From: Acidobacteriota bacterium
GTDB taxonomy: Bacteria > Acidobacteriota > Terriglobia > Acidiferrales > UBA7541
NCBI GenBank assembly: GCA_003225295.1
Contig: QHYZ01000090.1
Span: 1 to 64,000 of the forward strand
Reading direction: 5' to 3'
Length of the DNA: 64,000 bases
The notes below the pieces were generated by a model. It made no database searches. It worked only from the letters and a program-made list of their open reading frames with translations, and was not told the DNA's origin. This document shows, in pieces, positions 16,606-24,164 of this stretch (position 1 is its first letter; each line of letters begins with the position of its first letter). A program made the translations under genes and the position numbers.

Positions 16606-17858
16606 CCCGTTTGAAGCGCTCTACTGGCCCATGGGCCGTGACTGTAGCCGCTGCGATGACGGCCATTGGGCTGTTGCTAGCCGCATCCACGGCCGCGGCT
16701 CAATCCGTTTCAGACCGTGAGGTGCTGGATCTTGACGAGGCAGCCACGATTTTGCGCGTTGAGCCCGAAGTCGTTCGGGCGCTGGCCGAGTCGCAACGCA
16801 TTCCTGCCCGCCGTGTCGGCGACCAGTGGCGCTTCTGGCACGCCGCGCTGTTGGAATGGTTGAAGGGAGAACCGGTAGAGGTAAGCGGACTGCCAGGGCG
16901 TATGAGCGGCTTGGACCGATCGGAAATGCTCCCGCGCGAATCGCTGGACTTGACTGCGAGGGGCGTGGGGCCGGAGCGGCCCATATCCCAGGCACAATCG
17001 CCGCTGGCCGCGACGCCTCAAGCGAGTTCGACGCCGCCCACCGTGGGCGAGCGCCCGTCGACGCCGACCACCGAGGACATCGCCTTGCGCGACCGCGTTT
17101 TGCTCGGTCGGGGAGCCGCGACCATCGATTTCGGTATGTCCTATGGACGGAGCGGGCAGACCCTGTTTCCGGTCGTTCGGGCTGAGGAGAGGGACATCGG
17201 CGTGAGCGGAACACTGCGCTATGGTCTGGTGGACGATTTGCAGCTCACCATGCGAGTACCCACCACATGGCGCAGCACCACGACATTCGCCGACGCCACG
17301 CTCTCCGGCACGCCTTCGCCGCGCATCACCACGGCGGGTCAAGGTATTGCCGGCGACGCGTCCGTCTCGCTGCTGGGCGTTGGGTGGCGCGAGACGGTGG
17401 GGCGGCCCACCATGGTGTGGAGCCTTGACGGCGTGGTGCCCACCGGAGCCGGGGAGTCAGGCGTGGGCGGCGGCTTCGTTCTATCCAAGAGCTACGATCC
17501 CGCCGTGCTGTTCGCCGGACTTACTTATTTGTATGGTCTGCATGTTAATCCGTCGGACTCGCGTTGGTCGCTGGCGAAGCAGAATTTTGGCTTTCAAGCG
17601 GGTTACACGTATGCCGTCAACGAAACTCTTGCCCTCAGCACTGCGTTTTTGGGCACCTACCGGAACTCGCTCTCGCCGGATGGCGTCGCCATTCCGCCTC
17701 CGCGTGAAAATTACGCCCTGCAAATAGGCACAACTTTGTTGCTCGCGCACGGCCTGTTCATAGAACCCGCTTTGGCGATGGGCATCGGTGGCGATAATCC
17801 GGGTCTAGCGGTTTCTCTCAACTTTTCGCATTCGTTGCACTGGCGAAGTAGGCGCTGA
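16602..17858 (+). CDS. Exported beta-barrel protein with excisionase-like HTH domain
   Basis: About 418 residues. The GTG at 16602 overlaps the C39 stop and starts a signal peptide (WAVTVAAAMTAIGLLLAA, cleavage after AAAQ). Residues 38-90 read VLDLDEAATILRVEPEVVRA, IPARRVGDQWRFWHAALLEW, which is the HTH_17/excisionase pattern normally found in cytoplasmic DNA-binding proteins. A Pro/Ser/Thr-rich linker follows to about 165. The rest is a run of amphipathic strands (TIDFGMSYGRSG, LRYGLVDDLQLTMRVP, GFQAGYTYAVNETLALST) ending LAVSLNFSHSLHW, as expected of an outer-membrane barrel of the MetA-pathway/FapF-like type. In the envelope the HTH fold presumably binds protein or wall rather than DNA; this is inference. 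Confidence 0.78.
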   Translation: MTRLKRSTGPWAVTVAAAMTAIGLLLAASTAAAQSVSDREVLDLDEAATILRVEPEVVRALAESQRIPARRVGDQWRFWHAALLEWLKGEPVEVSGLPGRMSGLDRSEMLPRESLDLTARGVGPERPISQAQSPLAATPQASSTPPTVGERPSTPTTEDIALRDRVLLGRGAATIDFGMSYGRSGQTLFPVVRAEERDIGVSGTLRYGLVDDLQLTMRVPTTWRSTTTFADATLSGTPSPRITTAGQGIAGDASVSLLGVGWRETVGRPTMVWSLDGVVPTGAGESGVGGGFVLSKSYDPAVLFAGLTYLYGLHVNPSDSRWSLAKQNFGFQAGYTYAVNETLALSTAFLGTYRNSLSPDGVAIPPPRENYALQIGTTLLLAHGLFIEPALAMGIGGDNPGLAVSLNFSHSLHWRSRR

Positions 17859-18301
17859 GGGCATCGGAAAATCTCCGCGGCCTACCTGCCGTAGTCAGGT
17901 CGATTCAAAAGTAGCGGCCCCGGGCTACGGTAATAACATGCCCAAACCGTTCATGGGCGATTCACGTCGCCACATTTAGCTCCTACTTCCAGGTGGGCTC
18001 CCCCCGCGTTTCAGGCGCTCAACTTTCAGTAGTTAGTTATATAGTTAGCACCTTATTATTCTTCCTTCGCTTGCTGGCCATCAGTCTACCTTCCATACGA
18101 CCGCCCCCGTGGCCGAATTCGCCCGACCATGGGGCATCCCGTGCGAACCTGACTCTTCGATTTGCACCGGCCCTTGATCCGGCGACACGATGATAATCAT
18201 GTCGACTGCCTTGAACGGCCTGCGAAACCACTTGCATAATGAAAGCGAGTTTGGCATTAAGTGACTTGTGAAATGCAAGTGAAATCGGATATTATCTAGA
18301 G
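17859..18301. other. Intergenic stretch ending in an HxlR operator-promoter
   Basis: No gene is recognised. The last 75 bases hold the inverted repeat and promoter listed separately. Confidence 0.55.
18229..18295 (+). promoter_or_regulatory. Inverted repeat and promoter of the HxlR gene
   Basis: CACTTGCAT at 18229-18237 and its exact complement ATGCAAGTG at 18273-18281 lie 44 bases apart centre to centre, about four helical turns. Extra AAGTG half-sites lie between them. A likely -10 box TATTAT is at 18290-18295 with TTGTGA about 18 bases upstream, so the downstream half-site falls in the promoter spacer and binding would block transcription. With the ATG at 18302 the transcript would have almost no leader. 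Confidence 0.7.
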
Positions 18302-18748
18302 ATGCAAAACAAGGAGACCAGTCCGCAGCGGCGGTCGGGGTGTCCCCTAAATGCGTCGGTGGAGATTCTGGGAGATCGCTGGTCGCTGTTGATTATCCGC
18401 GACATGATGCTGCGGAACTTTTGCAGCTATAAGGAATTCCTGGAATCTCACGAAAGAATTGCAACGAACATATTGGCTGATCGTTTGCGGAAGTTGGAAG
18501 CTCACGGAATCATCACCATCGACCGAGATCCGTCGGATGCGCGAAGAGTGATTTACAGGTTGACAGCAAAAGGCATCGATCTTGCGCCGGTCCTCGCGGA
18601 AATGGTTCTGTGGGCAGCCAGGCACGAAGACACCGGCAATCAAGGGCTTGTTCGGCAAATACAAAAGGACAAGAAGCAATTTCTGGCGGGAGTGCGAAAA
18701 CAGTGGACCGCCAGGACAGTGCGCTCAACGGCTGACCGAGGCGTGTGA
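18302..18748 (+). CDS. HxlR-family transcriptional regulator
   Basis: A 148-residue winged-helix protein. CPLNASVEILGDRWSLLIIR is the HxlR signature, with the Cys that in some members senses aldehydes or oxidants. The recognition region follows (FLESHERIATNILADRLRKL) and the wing (DPSDARRVIYRLTAKGIDL). HxlR proteins are dimeric repressors or activators, often of the neighbouring gene. No divergent or downstream same-strand partner gene is close, so autoregulation through the inverted repeat upstream is the simplest model. The last 30 residues are basic and less conserved. It is followed tail to tail by the ECF sigma gene. Confidence 0.88.
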   Translation: MQNKETSPQRRSGCPLNASVEILGDRWSLLIIRDMMLRNFCSYKEFLESHERIATNILADRLRKLEAHGIITIDRDPSDARRVIYRLTAKGIDLAPVLAEMVLWAARHEDTGNQGLVRQIQKDKKQFLAGVRKQWTARTVRSTADRGV

Positions 18749-18775
18749 AAGCCTTGCATACGTGACATCCATGCT

Positions 18776-20062
18776 TCAACCCGGCCCGGGCGGTGTTGGT
18801 CCTCCTGCGCACGCTCGGGCGCGGTCGAGCAGGAGGTCGCGTTCGCGTGTGTTGCGTGTGAGCGATGCCGCCCGCTCGAACTCGGCCCGTGCTTCGACGA
18901 AGCGACCGAGTTTGAAAAGAAAGTCGCCGCGGACGCTGGGCAAGAGGTGGTAAGCCCGCAGAGACGGCTCCGAGGCCAGTGTGTCGATGCGCTCAAGACC
19001 CGCCGCTGGACCGAAGGCCATGGCCAGTGCCACCGCACGATTCAACTCCACGATAGGCGAGGGCATAACCTGGGCAAGAGCGTCGTAGAGCGTGACGATG
19101 CGTTGCCAGTCCGTTTCTGAGGCCGTGCGCGCACGAGCATGACACGCGGCGATGGCGGCCTGGAGCGCATAAGGCCCGAGGGCGTCTCCGAGTTCTTCGG
19201 CGTGGTGCAGGGCGGCGAGACCGCGATGGATAAGGAGTTGATCCCAGCGCGCACGGTTTTGATCCAAGAGCAGGATAGGCTCCCCCGAGGGACCAACTCG
19301 CGCGCCTGAGCGCGACGCCTGGATCTCCATGAGCGCGACGAGGCCGTGAACCTCCGGCTCGCTCGGAACGAGCTGGGCCAAGATACGCCCGAGACGCAGG
19401 GCATCTTCCGAGAGGGCCGGGCGCAGCCAGTCCTCGCCGGCCGTGGCGGAGTAGCCCTCGTTAAAGATCAGGTAGATGACTTCCAGCACGGAAGACAGAC
19501 GAATGGCAAGATCGGGACCGCGGGGGACCTCAAAGGGGACGCGCGACTCGCTGAGGGTCCGCTTGGCCCTGACAATGCGCTGGGCCACCGTGGGCTCCGG
19601 AACGAGGAAAGCGCGTGCGATTTCCTCCGTTGTCAAACCTCCGAGCAAACGAAGCGTGAGAGCAACGCGCGCTTCCGTAGAGAGAACTGGATGACAGGAG
19701 ATGAACACGAGACGCAGCAGATCGTCGCCGATGTCATCGTCAATCGCGGCGTCGAAATCCGCCACGGCCATCTCCTGCTTCGCCGCTAGCTCGCGACCTA
19801 GTTCCTCGTGCTTGCGCTCGAGACGCTTGTTGCGGCGCCAGAGATCGATGGCCCGATGCTTCGCGGCGGCCATAAGCCAGGCACCCGGGTTGTCCGGGAT
19901 GCCCGACTCCGGCCACTGCTCGAGCGCGGCGACCAGAGCGTCCTGCGCGAGCTCTTCGGCCAGACCCACATCACGCACGATCCGCGCGAGACCAGCAATG
20001 ATCCGGGCGGACTCGATCCTCCAGACCGCGTCGATCGCGCGATGCGTATGGGTAGCCGTCAC
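18776..20062 (-). CDS. ECF42-type RNA polymerase sigma factor
   Basis: A 428-residue ECF sigma factor, about twice the usual length. Region 2 is at the N-terminus (ARIVRDVGLAEELAQDALVA, then NPGAWLMAAAKHRAIDLWRR), region 4 at about 130-190 (LRLLGGLTTEEIARAFLV, VAQRIVRAKRTL). The remaining 230 residues form the helical, TPR-like DUF6596 extension (FNEGYSATAGEDWLRP, LNRAVALAMAFGPAAGLE), which marks the ECF42 group and replaces an anti-sigma factor in control. ECF42 genes are known to sit next to DGPF/YCII proteins, as here. The GTG start at 20062 lies in the centre of a 25-bp palindrome that can fold in the mRNA. Its targets are probably the three promoters upstream. Confidence 0.9.
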   Translation of the reverse strand: MTATHTHRAIDAVWRIESARIIAGLARIVRDVGLAEELAQDALVAALEQWPESGIPDNPGAWLMAAAKHRAIDLWRRNKRLERKHEELGRELAAKQEMAVADFDAAIDDDIGDDLLRLVFISCHPVLSTEARVALTLRLLGGLTTEEIARAFLVPEPTVAQRIVRAKRTLSESRVPFEVPRGPDLAIRLSSVLEVIYLIFNEGYSATAGEDWLRPALSEDALRLGRILAQLVPSEPEVHGLVALMEIQASRSGARVGPSGEPILLLDQNRARWDQLLIHRGLAALHHAEELGDALGPYALQAAIAACHARARTASETDWQRIVTLYDALAQVMPSPIVELNRAVALAMAFGPAAGLERIDTLASEPSLRAYHLLPSVRGDFLFKLGRFVEARAEFERAASLTRNTRERDLLLDRARACAGGPTPPGPG

Positions 20063-20072
20063 GGCTACCCAT
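20048..20072. promoter_or_regulatory. 25-bp perfect palindrome over the sigma-factor start codon
   Basis: Twelve bases, ATGGGTAGCCGT, a central C, then the exact complement ACGGCTACCCAT. The GTG start codon of the sigma gene (20060-20062, minus) is at the centre. As DNA it could be an operator; as RNA it would put the start codon in the tip of a strong hairpin and limit initiation. Confidence 0.75.
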
Positions 20073-20151
20073 CACACCATCTTCAATCCGCCGGTGCAAG
20101 CCGGACGGGTCGCCACTGCCTCTTCGCGTCCGTCCGTACGGGCGAGCGCTG

Positions 20152-20526
20152 CTATGCTTGGGGAGCGAAGTCTTCCGGCCCGAACACCTGGCGAACTTCA
20201 GTCTCGCCCTCCCAGCCCGGCCAGTGTTTCTTGTGCAGTTCCATGAAGCGCAACGCACCTTCGATCGCTTCTTTTTTCGACTTCAACTCAAAAACCGCAT
20301 ACCCGCCGACGACTTCCTTGGCCTCGGTGAAAGGCCCGTCGATCGCGGTTACCTGCCCTCTAGAGAGGCGGACGCGCGTGCTCACCGCAGTGGGGGCCAG
20401 TCCGCCGCTTTCGACCATGGTCCCGGCTTTGACCGCCTCTTCGCTCAGCTTCCCAATGGCGTCCATAAGTTCCTTGGGCGGATGGCCGAAGTTCTCGGCG
20501 TGTTTGACCAGCATCATGAATCGCAT
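20152..20526 (-). CDS. DGPF/YCII-domain protein
   Basis: A 124-residue YCII-related protein beginning RFMMLVKHAENFGHPPKEL and carrying the family's name motif in AIDGPFTEAKEVVGGYAVFE. The fold is a dimeric alpha-beta barrel related to muconolactone isomerase; a conserved His-Asp pair is suspected in catalysis but the reaction is unknown. ECF42 sigma factors almost always neighbour such genes and drive them. An ECF42-like promoter lies about 80 bases upstream (20607-20632). A GGAGATC site precedes the ATG. It lies between the sigma gene and a second, diverged copy. Confidence 0.9.
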   Translation of the reverse strand: MRFMMLVKHAENFGHPPKELMDAIGKLSEEAVKAGTMVESGGLAPTAVSTRVRLSRGQVTAIDGPFTEAKEVVGGYAVFELKSKKEAIEGALRFMELHKKHWPGWEGETEVRQVFGPEDFAPQA

Positions 20527-20606
20527 CGTCAGATCTCCTTTTACTATCGGTTCCGGAGCCGAGTTTCCGGCGGTATCCGCCGGCTCAACCTGGCTCTAAT
20601 TATGCG

Positions 20607-20632
20607 TCGACCAAGAGGTAGCGAAATCGACA
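20607..20632 (-). promoter_or_regulatory. ECF42-like promoter of the first DGPF gene
   Basis: On the minus strand TGTCGA (20632-20627), 16 bases, then TCGA (20610-20607). The same arrangement occurs before the next two genes. Published ECF42 promoters, as I recall, have TGTCGA at -35 and a CGTC/CGA-type -10. Confidence 0.8.
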
Positions 20633-20738
20633 GGTGCGGTAATTTCTCTTGAATTCTGTCGATCGCACGATAGGGCGGCAGAAGCGTCAACGAATGCGGA
20701 TGGGAGCATACGCCCCGGTCCGATGTGCCGCCAAGGCT

Positions 20739-21167
20739 TCACGACGCCTGGCCTTGCTTCAGCTGCTCGCCGAGCGCGGGCTCCTTGCGCCCGGCTTTCT
20801 GGACCTCAGGAGTGAAATCTTCGAACTCCTGCACCTGGCGAACTTCGATCATTTCGTTGTCCGAAGCGGGACAGCGCTTGGCCCATTCCACCGCCTCTTC
20901 CTTCGATTTCACCTGAATCATCCAGTAGCCGCCGAGCACCTCCTTCGCTTCGGTGAAGGGTCCGTCGGTCACATCCGGCTTCCCACAGGAGAACGAGACG
21001 CGCGCGCCCATGGAGGGCGGGTGGAGGCCATCGAGCGCCAGCAGCACGCCGGCCTTCTGCAGGGATTCGGTGTACTTCATCATCGCCGCTACGGCCTGGG
21101 GGTCTGGCATGGCGCCTGGCTTCGCCTTCTCATACCCCTTCGGGATCATCAGCATCATGAATCGCAT
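20739..21167 (-). CDS. DGPF/YCII-domain protein, second copy
   Basis: A 142-residue paralogue of the neighbouring protein, beginning RFMMLMIPKGYEKAKPGAMP and containing VTDGPFTEAKEVLGGYWMIQ. It differs by a longer Met/Pro-containing N-terminal loop and a charged C-terminal extension after DFTPEV that the first copy lacks. The motif DGPFTEAKE is identical in both, suggesting the same chemistry on related substrates. It has its own ECF42-like promoter at 21250-21275, about 83 bases before the start, and GGAGACATAG just before the ATG. The reaction is unknown. Confidence 0.9.
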   Translation of the reverse strand: MRFMMLMIPKGYEKAKPGAMPDPQAVAAMMKYTESLQKAGVLLALDGLHPPSMGARVSFSCGKPDVTDGPFTEAKEVLGGYWMIQVKSKEEAVEWAKRCPASDNEMIEVRQVQEFEDFTPEVQKAGRKEPALGEQLKQGQAS

Positions 21168-21249
21168 AGCTATGTCTCCTTCTGGCTTAGGGTTATCGGC
21201 CGGGCTTCCTCCCGGTCTCGACCGGCTGAACCAAGCCCCTACCTACACA

Positions 21250-21275
21250 TCGAACGACCGGCAGCAAGATCGACA
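21250..21275 (-). promoter_or_regulatory. ECF42-like promoter of the second DGPF gene
   Basis: TGTCGA (21275-21270), 16 bases, TCGA (21253-21250) on the minus strand. The flanks GTTCGA and GTGTAGGTAG are also shared with the promoter at 21675-21700. Confidence 0.82.
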
Positions 21276-21353
21276 AGTACGGTATCTTCTTTGGAAGTAT
21301 TTGTTAAGGGTTGGCCTCCCCTAAGGCCTTATCGCTAAGGCTTGCTGCCCCGC

Positions 21354-21638
21354 CTAGCCAGCCAGCAGGCAAATCAGCGGCCAGACGGATGCGCCAATCT
21401 GTAGTAACTGCTGCAAAAACTTTGAATCCTCAAAAACGTACCACGGTGCAGATGGCCAGCACGCCAGAATAACCGGGCTCAATACCTTAAACGCAGCCCA
21501 TGCTGTCTCGCCAAGAAGGTTGCACCCGCGTGCCGCCGCCTCATCGAGCTTACAAAACAAAGTGGCAAATGCGAACCCAACGATGGCCACTCCCACGATG
21601 AGTTGGCAGTTCCAAGAATAGGTGTACAGTCTTTTCAT
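21354..21638 (-). CDS. Small membrane protein, probable ECF42 target
   Basis: A 94-residue protein starting KRLYTYSWNCQLIVGVAIVG with two or three hydrophobic segments (to ATLFCKL; FKVLSPVILACWPSAPWYVF; QLLQIGASVWPLICLLAG). No family is recognised. The reason to accept it as real is its ECF42-like promoter only 37 bases upstream and the GGAGGCC site before the ATG, together with its place at the head of the sigma/DGPF cluster. Four Cys residues are present, three of them in or beside membrane segments. It might report envelope or membrane conditions, but nothing in the sequence proves it. Confidence 0.6.
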   Translation of the reverse strand: MKRLYTYSWNCQLIVGVAIVGFAFATLFCKLDEAAARGCNLLGETAWAAFKVLSPVILACWPSAPWYVFEDSKFLQQLLQIGASVWPLICLLAG

Positions 21639-21674
21639 ATTTGGCCTCCGCCTTATCTCGGCTCTACCTAGATG

Positions 21675-21700
21675 TCGAACGAGTGGCCACGAGATCGACA
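21675..21700 (-). promoter_or_regulatory. ECF42-like promoter of the small membrane protein gene
   Basis: TGTCGA (21700-21695), 16 bases, TCGA (21678-21675) on the minus strand, followed by CATCTAGGTAG. This is the third copy of the motif with identical spacing. Confidence 0.82.
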
Positions 21701-22090
21701 GATCCAGTGTCTTTTTTTGGAGCTACTGATGGAGCGCTGGGGATGTTTCATTTTGACCGTTTCGGGGATGGGGGACTCTCCAGGGCGTTTGGAGTCGGAA
21801 CAAGCAATCGGGCCGTGGTGTTGCGGGTTTCCCTGCTGGTGGAAAGATTTCTTGCCTAGTTAGAGGCTCCTCACATGCGCCACCAAGAGTGAGGAGAAAA
21901 TCTCAATGTTCTGGAATTCTGTGGCACATCAAGTTCCCCGCGCTTGCCACCTACAGTAATCTCGGTCCTGGCGATCCGAGATTGACCGGAGTGGCGAGCG
22001 CAGGCTCAGCACTTCAGGGCGGGGTAAGCGAGCCTTAAACAGTTAAAATAGTGCGTGCAATTCGGAACGTAATGCTGTTTGTTATACAGC
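21701..22090. other. Intergenic stretch
   Basis: Open frames of 60-70 codons near 21640-21860 show no motif and overlap the promoter at 21675. Apart from the palindrome at 22072-22092, nothing is seen. Confidence 0.5.
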
Positions 22091-22092
22091 AT
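22072..22092 (+). promoter_or_regulatory. Inverted repeat over the start of the small RHH gene
   Basis: ATGCTGT, seven bases, then its complement ACAGCAT, whose last two bases are the first two of the start codon. This is a typical place for an autoregulatory site of a ribbon-helix-helix protein, or for a hairpin hiding the start. Confidence 0.6.
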
Positions 22093-22240
22093 GGGGTACG
22101 AACAAACAAACATCTACCTCTCGAAACCGCAAAAAGCGGCGTTGGAAAAGATTGCCAAGGAAAAGGGCATTTCTGTTGCTGAACTCGTGCGACGAATCAT
22201 AGATAAGGAACTCGACCGTGGGAAGAAACAAAAAGGGTGA
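22091..22240 (+). CDS. Small ribbon-helix-helix (CopG-like) protein
   Basis: A 49-residue protein beginning GYEQTNIYLSKPQKAALEKI and ending in VAELVRRIIDKELDRGKK. A short strand (TNIYLS) followed by two helices separated by KEKGIS is the complete ribbon-helix-helix fold, which binds DNA as a dimer. Such proteins are antitoxins or autorepressors. No toxin gene follows: the next gene encodes an oxidoreductase 160 bases later. An inverted repeat overlaps the start codon. No clear ribosome-binding site is visible. It is either an orphan antitoxin or a small regulator of the sulfite-oxidase-like operon. Confidence 0.72.
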   Translation: MGYEQTNIYLSKPQKAALEKIAKEKGISVAELVRRIIDKELDRGKKQKG

Positions 22241-22349
22241 ACCGCTAATCGCAGTCGCCGGTCATCAGGAAGGGTCTGCTGGGTAGCGGGTTTTCCCTTT
22301 CCTTGTGTAGGTATACGGCAGCGATCCAGGAAGGCAATTCAAGAATAGG

Positions 22350-22379
22350 TTGACACCTCTCACCCGCCCTAGCCAATAG
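22350..22379 (+). promoter_or_regulatory. Possible promoter of the oxidoreductase operon
   Basis: TTGACA at 22350-22355 and CAATAG at 22374-22379 with an 18-base spacer, 22 bases before the oxidoreductase start. The -35 box is perfect, the -10 box weak. Confidence 0.4.
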
Positions 22380-22400
22380 TCGCAAGTCGGAGGGTGCTCT

Positions 22401-23699
22401 ATGAATATGACGGAGCGATGTCTTTCTCGGCGAGGTTTGCTGAAGATTGTGGGAGTGACGAGCAGTGGAATGGCCATCGGTCGATGGCTGGGACCGCACG
22501 TCACGATGGCCCAAGAGCCCGCTCACGGAAAAGGGATGGAGAGTTTCACCGGGCCGGGGGCCAATTCGCACTGGAATTCCGTCGGTCCCTATGTGACCGA
22601 ACCTCAAAAAGTTCCTTTGATCCTGCTAACCGACCGGCCTGTTCAGCTCGAAACGCCACGCCATTATTTCCGCACGGCATTCACGCCCAACGAAGCTTTT
22701 TATGTGCGCTGGCATCTCGAAGCCATCCCCAATGCCGTTGATCTGAAAACCTGGAAGCTTCAGATCGAGGGGAACGTCAGCAAAGCGCTTGCGCTGAGCC
22801 TTCCCGAGCTGATGCAGAAGTTCAAACCGGTTTCACTCGCCGCGGTAAATCAGTGTTCAGGTAACAGTCGCAGTCGGCTGCAACCGCGCGTGCCTGGCGG
22901 TCAATGGGGTAATGGCGCGATGGGGAACGCCATGTGGACTGGAGTGCGGTTGCGAGAGCTTCTCGATATGGCCGGCGTAAAGAAGGGTTCGGTGCTGGTG
23001 CAGTTTCAGGGCTTGGAAACCGGGCCGGGGCCAGAGGGACTCGGCTCAAACCTTTTTCTCAAATCGCTGGACCTTGGGAATCCTGTCCTGGACGAATGCG
23101 TCGTCGCGTATCTGATGAACGGCGAGCCGCTTCCCATGCTCAATGGATTTCCGGTGCGACTGGTCGTTCCCGGATATTTTGCGACCTATTGGACCAAATG
23201 TCTGACGTGGATTCGCATTCTCGACGTGACGGACGAAAATTTCTGGATGAAGACGGGATACCGCGTGCCGGATACGCCGAGAGGGAACACCACCCCCGAG
23301 GAGGTCAAGGCAGGCAAGGTAAAAACCGTACCCATCGAGCGGCTCCCGGTGCGATCTTTCCTCATCTCGCCCGATGGATCTTCGAAGATTCCTGCGGGAA
23401 TGAACGTCACCCTGCGGGGTATCGCTTTTAGTGGGTTCGGCCGGGTGAACCGCGTGGAGGTTTCCGATGACGGGGGAATAAATTGGATGACCGCAAAACT
23501 CGGAGAGGACCATGGCGCGTACTCCTTTCGCACTTGGGAGGCGTCGTGGACCGCAAAATCGCCAGGACGCTACTCGCTGGCGGTGCGCGCGACCGATGAA
23601 AAAAACAACACGCAGCCCGACGAGCCGGTCTGGAATCCAGGAGGGTACCTCTGGAATCGGATCGCGCGGCAGGAAATCGTCGTGGGAGATGCCAGCTAA
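22401..23699 (+). CDS. Sulfite-oxidase-like molybdoenzyme (SorA type)
   Basis: A 432-residue molybdopterin-dependent oxidoreductase. The N-terminus has a twin-arginine signal (SRRGLLKIVGVTSSGMA). The Moco domain holds the ligand Cys near residue 150 in AVNQCSGNSR; the dimerisation domain starts near residue 300 (PVRSFLISPDGSSKIPAG, VNRVEVSDDGGINW). Enzymes of this family oxidise sulfite or reduce sulfoxides in the periplasm. The cytochrome c gene that follows after 13 bases is the expected electron acceptor, as in SorAB sulfite dehydrogenases, which favours the oxidase direction. The substrate has not been proven from sequence. Confidence 0.87.
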   Translation: MNMTERCLSRRGLLKIVGVTSSGMAIGRWLGPHVTMAQEPAHGKGMESFTGPGANSHWNSVGPYVTEPQKVPLILLTDRPVQLETPRHYFRTAFTPNEAFYVRWHLEAIPNAVDLKTWKLQIEGNVSKALALSLPELMQKFKPVSLAAVNQCSGNSRSRLQPRVPGGQWGNGAMGNAMWTGVRLRELLDMAGVKKGSVLVQFQGLETGPGPEGLGSNLFLKSLDLGNPVLDECVVAYLMNGEPLPMLNGFPVRLVVPGYFATYWTKCLTWIRILDVTDENFWMKTGYRVPDTPRGNTTPEEVKAGKVKTVPIERLPVRSFLISPDGSSKIPAGMNVTLRGIAFSGFGRVNRVEVSDDGGINWMTAKLGEDHGAYSFRTWEASWTAKSPGRYSLAVRATDEKNNTQPDEPVWNPGGYLWNRIARQEIVVGDAS

Positions 23700-23712
23700 G
23701 GAGAGAACCACG

Positions 23713-24123
23713 ATGAAAAACAAAGTCCAAGCGTTTTTTCTTGTGATGGGCGGCTTGGTGATAGCAGCGGGCGTCGTTTACGGCCAGTTGAAAAAAGGCT
23801 ATTACTCGCCAGCGGAACTCGGAAGCCTGCGGCAGCCGGCGCCTGTCGAGCTTTTGTCGGATTCGAGCTACCAGGCTGCGGCGTACCCGGTGCCTGTCGT
23901 GGATCTCACCCCCGGAGATGGCCGCCAGGAAGTTCAGATTTACTGCAACACCTGTCACAGCCCACGTTACATCACCATGCAGCCGCCACTCCCGGCGGCG
24001 ACCTGGGAAGCCGAGGTGAACAAGATGAACAAGACCTTCGGCGCAGGCATTCCTGAGGACAGCACGCGGAAAATCATTCTGTACCTCGAAGCCCACTATA
24101 CTGTCGAGAACCGCAAACAGTAG
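23713..24123 (+). CDS. Monoheme cytochrome c, partner of the molybdoenzyme
   Basis: A 136-residue exported protein with a signal/anchor (VQAFFLVMGGLVIAAGVVYG) and a single heme site CNTCH in EVQIYCNTCHSPRYI. A Met that could be the distal ligand lies in ITMQPPLP or NKMNKTFG. The C-terminal helix (STRKIILYLEAHYTV) closes a short cytochrome c fold. The start is the ATG at 23713, preceded by AAGGAGAG. It is cotranscribed with the sulfite-oxidase-like gene and would pass its electrons to the respiratory chain, as SorB does. Confidence 0.85.
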   Translation: MKNKVQAFFLVMGGLVIAAGVVYGQLKKGYYSPAELGSLRQPAPVELLSDSSYQAAAYPVPVVDLTPGDGRQEVQIYCNTCHSPRYITMQPPLPAATWEAEVNKMNKTFGAGIPEDSTRKIILYLEAHYTVENRKQ

Positions 24124-24164
24124 AGTTGAAATGTTGCTGTCCGGCTACGGAGAGAAAACACAAG

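Noticed and set aside
22091-22240. RHH protein as antitoxin of a toxin pair
   Set aside because: No toxin-like frame lies on either strand within several hundred bases, so only the RHH gene itself is reported.
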